Below, piece by piece: positions 5,883 through 7,603 of a stretch of DNA of 7,603 nt. Location of the stretch: NCBI GenBank assembly GCA_000432335.1, contig HF995367.1:1-7603 (forward strand). The letters run 5' to 3'. How positions within the stretch are numbered: position 1 is the first letter of the stretch; every line of letters begins with the position of its first letter. The notes beneath the pieces were generated by a model. That model saw only the letters and a program-made list of their open reading frames with translations. It did no database searches and was not told where the DNA came from. The position numbers and the translations under genes were made by a program. Source of the stretch: Firmicutes bacterium CAG:646 (lineage in GTDB: Bacteria > Bacillota > Clostridia > Lachnospirales > Lachnospiraceae).

Positions 5883-6846
5883 TGATGGGAATAAGAGAAC
5901 TGAATATAAGGGAGTAAAACTTAAGACTGTACTGACAGTCAACAGAAAGGGGCTTGCGGCAATGACATCCTCCTTCTTTGGCGCGATCATGTCTGCTTTC
6001 AGTCAGTGCGATGTGGTTCATTTTCACGCAGAAGGACCATGTGCAATGCTGTGGTTTCCTAAACTATTTGGCAAGAGATGTGTGGCGACCATTCATGGTC
6101 TGGATCATCAGAGAGCTAAGTGGGGCAAGTTTGCCAGTGCATATATCATGCTAGGCGAAAAGTGTGCAGCTAAATTTGCGGATGAGATTATTGTTCTTTC
6201 GGAAGGTGTTCAGAAATACTTTATGGATACATATGGTCGAGAGACAAAATTCATACCGAATGGTGTTAATCGCCCGGAAATAAGAGATGCGAAGTTGATC
6301 AAAGAACAGTTTGATCTTGAAAAAGATGATTATATTCTTTTCCTGGGACGATTGGTTCCTGAAAAGGGATTGAGATATCTGATTGAAGCATTCAAGCAGG
6401 TGAAGACAGATAAGAAGCTGGTAATTGCTGGGGGCAGTTCTGATACGGATGAGTTTGCCAATGAACTGAAAGCAGCGGCAAAGGATGATTCCAGAATTAT
6501 TTTCACAGGATTCGTTCAAGGTCAAATGCTTGATGAACTTTACAGTAATACTTATGTGTATACACTGCCTTCTGACTTGGAGGGGATGCCTTTAAGTTTG
6601 CTTGAGGGAATGAGTTATGGTAATTGTTGTTTGGTCTCTGACATCGAGGAGTGTGCGTCTGTTGTTGAAGATAAAGCAGTAATTTTCAAAAAAGCTGATG
6701 TAGATGATTTACGAAAGAAATTACAGAAGCTTTGTGATAATGAAGATCTTGTTACAGGCTATAAAGATACAGCGGCTGACTTTATCTGTGCAAAGTATAG
6801 CTGGGACGATGTTACTGTGGAAACACTGAAGTTATATCGAAAGTAA
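5857..6846 (+). pseudogene. Family-4 glycosyltransferase, 5' end removed by element insertion
   Basis: This is a GT-B fold glycosyltransferase of family GT4, seen from HHVSGKEFDDG (5857 onward) to TAA 6844-6846, about 329 residues. The acceptor-domain half includes CDVVHFHAEGP and CVATIHGLDH. The donor-domain half begins around IPNGVNRPE and ILFLGRLVPEKGLRYLIEAF, continues with VIAGGSSD and IIFTGFV, and holds the E-x7-E motif EGMPLSLLE (glutamates at 6580-6582 and 6604-6606). Roughly 45-50 N-terminal residues, including the glycine-rich donor loop, are missing; upstream sequence in this frame is recombinase gene read out of frame. Internal ATGs exist (5707, 5740 and 5812 give hybrid N-termini; ATG 5962 gives 294 residues), but a working enzyme is unlikely. 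It would have transferred a sugar from an activated donor in surface polysaccharide synthesis. The missing part should lie at the element's left end. Confidence 0.82.
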
Positions 6847-6859
6847 AAGAGGATAAGAA

Positions 6860-6892
6860 ATGAAAGTATTGATGATAAATAATCTCCTCTAA
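6860..6892 (+). pseudogene. Start of a lost gene (10 codons, MKVLMINNLL)
   Basis: ATG 6860 has a good AGAGGA ribosome site (6848-6853) and lies 13 bases after the glycosyltransferase stop, the spacing of an operon gene. It codes for MKVLMINNLL and then TAA (6890-6892). The opening MKVLMINN is typical of GT4 glycosyltransferase N-termini, which would fit the locus. The stop is immediately followed by the left arm of the inverted-repeat element at 6896. The gene appears truncated by deletion or by insertion of that element. No body of the gene is recognisable downstream. Confidence 0.5.
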
Positions 6893-7065
6893 CCGAACGC
6901 AGGTAGTGAGATGTACATAGTGAAAATGTCGGAAAAATAGCGTATTTACGGCACTTTTCAAGAGATGAGTGAGGCTGCGAGAGCGGTTTTTATCTCAGAA
7001 CCTGTTTTCGGTAACAGCAGATGATTTTATCATAAGGACTTTCAGTATCGCTACCTGCGTTTGTA
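6892..7065. repeat. Inverted-repeat element (MITE-like or structured RNA)
   Basis: AACGCAGGTAG (6896-6906) is the perfect reverse complement of CTACCTGCGTT (7051-7061). With G-T pairs allowed, the stem extends to about 15 bp. The 144-bp interior is full of smaller structures: ATGTACAT palindrome (6911-6918), CGTA-TT-TACG (6941-6950), TGAAAA/TTTTCA (6921-6926 and 6955-6960), and CTGTT/AACAG (7002-7006 and 7013-7017). It has no coding potential. TA lies at 6890-6891 and at 7064-7067, as in TA-targeting transposons, but TA is too common to prove a target duplication. I do not recognise the family. Confidence 0.6.
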
Positions 7066-7155
7066 TAGAACACTCTGGTTTATGAACAACACATTGGAAG
7101 TGCTGCATCTGAACAGAGGTAGTGAAATAAAGTAGAGCACATAAGGAAAAATAAT
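7066..7155 (+). other. Gap between inverted-repeat element and acyltransferase gene
   Basis: This stretch has no gene with a ribosome site. GAACAGAGGTAGTGAAAT at 7111-7128 closely matches the left arm of the inverted-repeat element, GAACGCAGGTAGTGAGAT at 6895-6912 (15 of 18 bases), in direct orientation. It may be a third arm or a remnant of another copy. AAGGA at 7143-7147 is the ribosome site of the next gene. Confidence 0.5.
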
Positions 7156-7603
7156 ATGAGTAAGCAAATTGCAGCAAGAACAAGAGAAAAATGGGTGGAT
7201 GATGTAAAAGTAATCGCCTGTATATTGGTTGTGGTGGGGCATTTCTTTATGAGTATGGTGCAATCTGGCATTCTGCCAGATAGTAATCTACATGAATGGT
7301 TTATTACTACAATTTACTACTTCCATGTGCCGCTGTTCTTTATTTGTAGTGGATACCTTTATCAGAAGTACAGCAAGGTAGACAGTGTGGAAAGCTGGCA
7401 CAGAAATGTGGCTAAAAAAGCGCTGGCGCTCGGCGTACCGTATGCCACTTTTACAACTGCTACTTGGATATTGAAAAAGGTATTTTCGAGTAGTGTTAAC
7501 AATCAAATTGGTGGTCTGGGAGATACATTGTTCCTTCACCCAACAGCACCGTACTGGTATCTGTACGCATTGTTCTTCATCTTTCTTGTTACGCCGACTT
7601 TTA
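7156..7603 (+). CDS. Acyltransferase family 3 membrane protein (5' part, cut by window end)
   Basis: The gene starts at ATG 7156, 8 nt after AAGGA, and is still open at the window end, giving 149 residues so far. The N-terminal WVDDVKVIACILVVVGHF carries the conserved start of acyltransferase 3 proteins, including the key histidine H29. Hydrophobic helices follow at about 17-36, 48-69 (with FHVPLFFICSGYLY, a family signature), 88-106, and near PYWYLYALFFIFLV at 132-145. These multi-pass membrane enzymes O-acylate (often O-acetylate) cell-surface sugars, which fits the neighbouring glycosyltransferase remnants and a polysaccharide locus. Members usually have 330-380 residues, so more than half lies outside the window. 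The acyl donor and acceptor are not visible. Confidence 0.9.
   Translation, partial: MSKQIAARTREKWVDDVKVIACILVVVGHFFMSMVQSGILPDSNLHEWFITTIYYFHVPLFFICSGYLYQKYSKVDSVESWHRNVAKKALALGVPYATFTTATWILKKVFSSSVNNQIGGLGDTLFLHPTAPYWYLYALFFIFLVTPTF

Noticed and set aside
6860..7135. Joining the 10-codon start to the frame after the inverted-repeat element (splice at TA 6891/7066), giving about 33 codons
   Set aside because: The joined reading stays open, but only over about 24 codons, which is expected by chance about one time in three, and the product resembles nothing known.
1..7603. CRISPR array, tRNA or rRNA genes
   Set aside because: No regularly spaced repeats, and no tRNA- or rRNA-like sequence was noticed on either strand.

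Overview
The window looks like the right-hand part of a Tn1549/Tn916-superfamily type conjugative element (or a derivative of one) from a low- to mid-GC Gram-positive gut-type host, probably a Lachnospiraceae or other Clostridia. The grounds are strong GGAGG-type ribosome sites, AT-rich codon use, the cysteine-rich KTR small protein, the sigma-70 region-4 protein, a MazF-SHOCT-large serine recombinase cassette, and a chromosomal-looking polysaccharide locus on the right. The taxon and element family are inferred from remembered protein families, not from a search.

Layout. Positions 1-1706: an OmpR-family response regulator and a two-helix (BceS-like, intramembrane-sensing) histidine kinase that overlap by 4 nt. 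Positions 1811-1981: a 56-residue cysteine-rich KTR protein whose usual C-terminal tail seems cut by a stop codon. Positions 1982-2471: a 490-bp gene-free stretch packed with hairpins, including a strong terminator, a candidate promoter followed at once by an attenuator-like terminator, and a hairpin abutting the next ribosome site. Positions 2472-2948: a 158-residue sigma-70 region-4-like regulator, followed by a terminator. Positions 3022-3425: a gene-free, comparatively GC-rich stretch with repeats and hairpins that could be an oriT-type region or remnant, although no relaxase or MobC gene follows it.

Positions 3426-5882: two hairpins lead into mazF, an overlapping 52-residue SHOCT-like gene, and a 588-residue large serine recombinase, all co-directional and probably one transcript. 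The recombinase gene ends inside sequence that is also coding for a family-4 glycosyltransferase (GT) in another frame. The GT lacks its N-terminal region, so the element appears to have integrated into the GT gene, and its right junction (attR) should lie near 5850-5862.

Positions 5857-7603: host-like DNA. It holds the GT remainder, a 10-codon start of another gene that stops abruptly, a 160-170-bp inverted-repeat element, and the 5' part of an acyltransferase-3 membrane protein cut by the window end. Together these resemble a surface polysaccharide locus disrupted by a mobile element. The points most worth following up are the att junction inside the GT gene, the SHOCT protein sitting where a MazF antitoxin might be, the structured leader before the sigma-like gene, and the inverted-repeat element near 6892-7065.
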